Source: Collinsella aerofaciens
GTDB lineage: Bacteria > Actinomycetota > Coriobacteriia > Coriobacteriales > Coriobacteriaceae
Direction of reading: 5' to 3'
DNA: 23,120 nucleotides
NCBI GenBank assembly: GCA_030841765.1
Contig: JAUUSS010000026.1
Coordinates: forward strand, 1 to 23,120
Part shown: in pieces, positions 21,349 through 23,120 of the stretch
Layout: each line of letters opens with the position of its first letter
Numbering within the stretch: position 1 is the stretch's first letter
Notes under the pieces: generated by a model
What the model was told of the DNA's origin: nothing
Databases searched by the model: none
The model's input: only the letters and a program-made list of their open reading frames with translations
Position numbers and translations under genes: made by a program

Positions 21349-22928
21349 TTGAGCATCACGCCCCTCGATAGCATTCGCCGCGCCATCGCCCGCCGCAACG
21401 GCGTCTCCAACCCCGCTGCATCGAGAGACGGCGCCGCGAAGGCCCAGGGCGGCCGCATCGAGAACGGCCTCTTCCCTGCCTCGCACACTGCCGAGGAACT
21501 CGCACGCATCCAAGAGCTGAGTCAGCGCAACGCCGGCGGGCCCGATAGCAGCCAAGCCACACGTCGCCGGCGCGAACGCGATCGCAAGCCCGGCCCCGTC
21601 CGCCGCATGGTCAACGCTTGGTGGAACCGTCTGCTCGGCGCCGTCTACGGCGGCGGCTTCTCCATGCAGGAAGCGGAATACGAGGAGCACGCCACCAGTC
21701 GCGACTATCTTTGGAACACCCTGGGCACCGCCGTATGGGGCATGGCGTTTCCGCTGCTCACCATTGTGTCGACGCAGCTCGTGGGCGCCGAGGAGGCCGG
21801 CAAGTTCTCCATCGCCTTTGTTACCGGCACGCTCATCATGATCGCGTGCAACTACGGCGTGCGCAATTTCCAGGTCTCGGACATCGACGAAAAGACGTCC
21901 TTCGCCTCCTACCAGCTCAATCGTTGGATCTGCGGAGCGCTCGCCCTAGGCTGCGGCCTCATGTATAGCAGCGCCCGCGGCTATGACGCGCAGATGGCGA
22001 CGATCGGCCTGGGCGTCTACCTGTATAAGGTCATCGACGGCGTCGCCGACGTGTACGAAGGCCGCCTGCAGCAGGCCGACAAGCTCTACTTGGCTGGAAT
22101 GAGTCAAACGCTACGCTCCGTCGGCGTCATCGCGGTCTTCAGCGTGGCGCTGTTCTTCACGCGTAGCATGCCGACGCGGCCATTGCCATGGGCATCGCCG
22201 CGATCGCCTCGCTCGTGCTGGTCACCGCGCCGCTCGCCCTGCTCGAGACCGAAAAATCGCGCCGCGTAAGCCTGCGCGAGGTCGGCCACCTGTTTGTCCA
22301 GTGCGCCCCACTCTTTGGCGCGCTATTCCTGTTCAATCTTATCGAGAGCATGCCCAAGTTTGTGATGGAAGGAACACTGGCCTACAAATACCAGTTGTAC
22401 TTTAATGCCCTGTTTTTTCCAGCTCAGGCTATTCTGTTGAGCATTGGATTTGTCTATAAACCGCAGCTCCTGCGCTTGTCGAGCATTTGGGCTAATCCTC
22501 GCAAGCGTCGTCGCTTTGACCTGATTATTGTTGCCGTTATGGCGCTGATCGTGGTCATCACCGGCGTGTGCGCCGCATTTATGGCAGGTCCCGGTATTCC
22601 CCTCATGAGCTTTATATACGGTCTCAGCTTTGAACGCTACCGTACGCTGGCGCTGCTGATGGTCGTCGCCGGCGGCGTCACCGCGGCCATCGACTTTATC
22701 TACGCCATCATCACGGTGCTGCGCCACGCTGGAGACGTCACCAAGATCTACCTGATCTGCTTTGCCGTGAGCGTGGTGCTCCCGGTGATTCTGATCAATC
22801 TGCTCGGCCTGATGGGCGCCGTCGTGAGCTACCTGGCCATTATGGCCCCACTGCTGGTACTGTTGATTATCGAGTACGCCCACATCCGCCAACGCATAGA
22901 GAGGGACCGGAATCCGTACGGCGCCTAA
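21349..22928 (+). pseudogene. Polysaccharide flippase-like membrane protein, frameshifted
   Basis: About 526 residues if repaired. The TTG start at 21349 is supported by AAAGGA eight bases upstream and a TATACT -10 box at 21315-21320. A basic cytoplasmic N-terminus (1-110) precedes many membrane segments, in the pattern of MATE/Wzx-type lipid-linked oligosaccharide flippases: RDYLWNTLGTAVWGMAFPLL, then ..GKFSIAFVTGTLIMIACNYG, and YEGRLQQADKLYLAGMSQTL. The first frame loses sense after FFTRS near 22164-22170 and stops at 22269; the next frame resumes with ADAAIAMGIAAIASLVL and continues to TAA at 22926-22928. Losing one base between 22164 and 22170 explains it. It may be a true mutation or a sequencing error. 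Confidence 0.8.
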
Positions 22929-23120
22929 TTGCGTCGATGGGAGAAGCTAATTTGCGGTGGAATCACCCCGGCTGGAGTCTCGTTGCGGACAATATTCATC
23001 ACGCAAAACTAAGTGAGTAGACTTTTACCGAATCCCCGACCACACCAACAGAGCACAAGTCTGTGACCTGCACTGATAATTGTTCTCGGGGGAAGCGGGC
23101 ACTGCGGGGCGCGGCAACGG
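22929..23120. other. Unassigned right end
   Basis: 192 bases with no gene that can be supported. All minus-strand frames are open for 30-40 codons from the edge but end in stops without conserved features. No terminator for the flippase was found. Confidence 0.4.

Overview
The window is a GC-rich bacterial chromosome segment with compact genes in short divergent and convergent groups. The gene set, the CarD-type regulator, the high-GC codon use and above all the many intergenic hairpins with a GGGAC core suggest an actinobacterium of the class Coriobacteriia, most likely Collinsella. That assignment is inference from gene content and general appearance; no search was possible.

Layout, left to right. 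An unassigned edge with one repeat (1-387) is followed by argS on the minus strand. CarD and an HD-domain hydrolase follow on plus. Next comes a proline group: proA (minus), a proline iminopeptidase (plus) and proB (minus). pncB and a small membrane-anchored protein lie upstream of proB on the same strand, and a tRNA-Ala(CGC) with a near-consensus promoter lies upstream of those. A PflX-type radical SAM protein (minus) faces a structured RNA resembling 6S RNA, then a WecA/TagO-type sugar-phosphate transferase and trpS (plus). A minus-strand run follows: an MGMT-family protein, a MarR regulator with a DegV protein, a B3/B4-domain protein, ATP-dependent PEP carboxykinase and a lactate permease. 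The last gene is a polysaccharide-flippase-like membrane protein on plus, broken by one frameshift.

Most genes are housekeeping or central metabolism. Lactate permease with pckA suggests lactate uptake linked to gluconeogenesis. proA, proB and the iminopeptidase together make or release proline. WecA and the flippase are envelope-glycan functions.

The most unusual layer lies between genes. About a dozen REP-like palindromes, in several families with different arms but a shared GGGAC core, sit almost without exception 1-28 bases after stop codons, often where two genes converge. Some form head-to-head doublets of the REPIN type. One family keeps perfect or covarying stems ending in AAAA/TTTT, so it can act as a bidirectional terminator. 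No RAYT-type transposase that could mobilise them is encoded here. Second-tier signals are the 6S-like RNA, a leader with mutually exclusive hairpins before the B3/B4 gene, palindromic operator candidates at pckA and lldP, and the frameshifted flippase.
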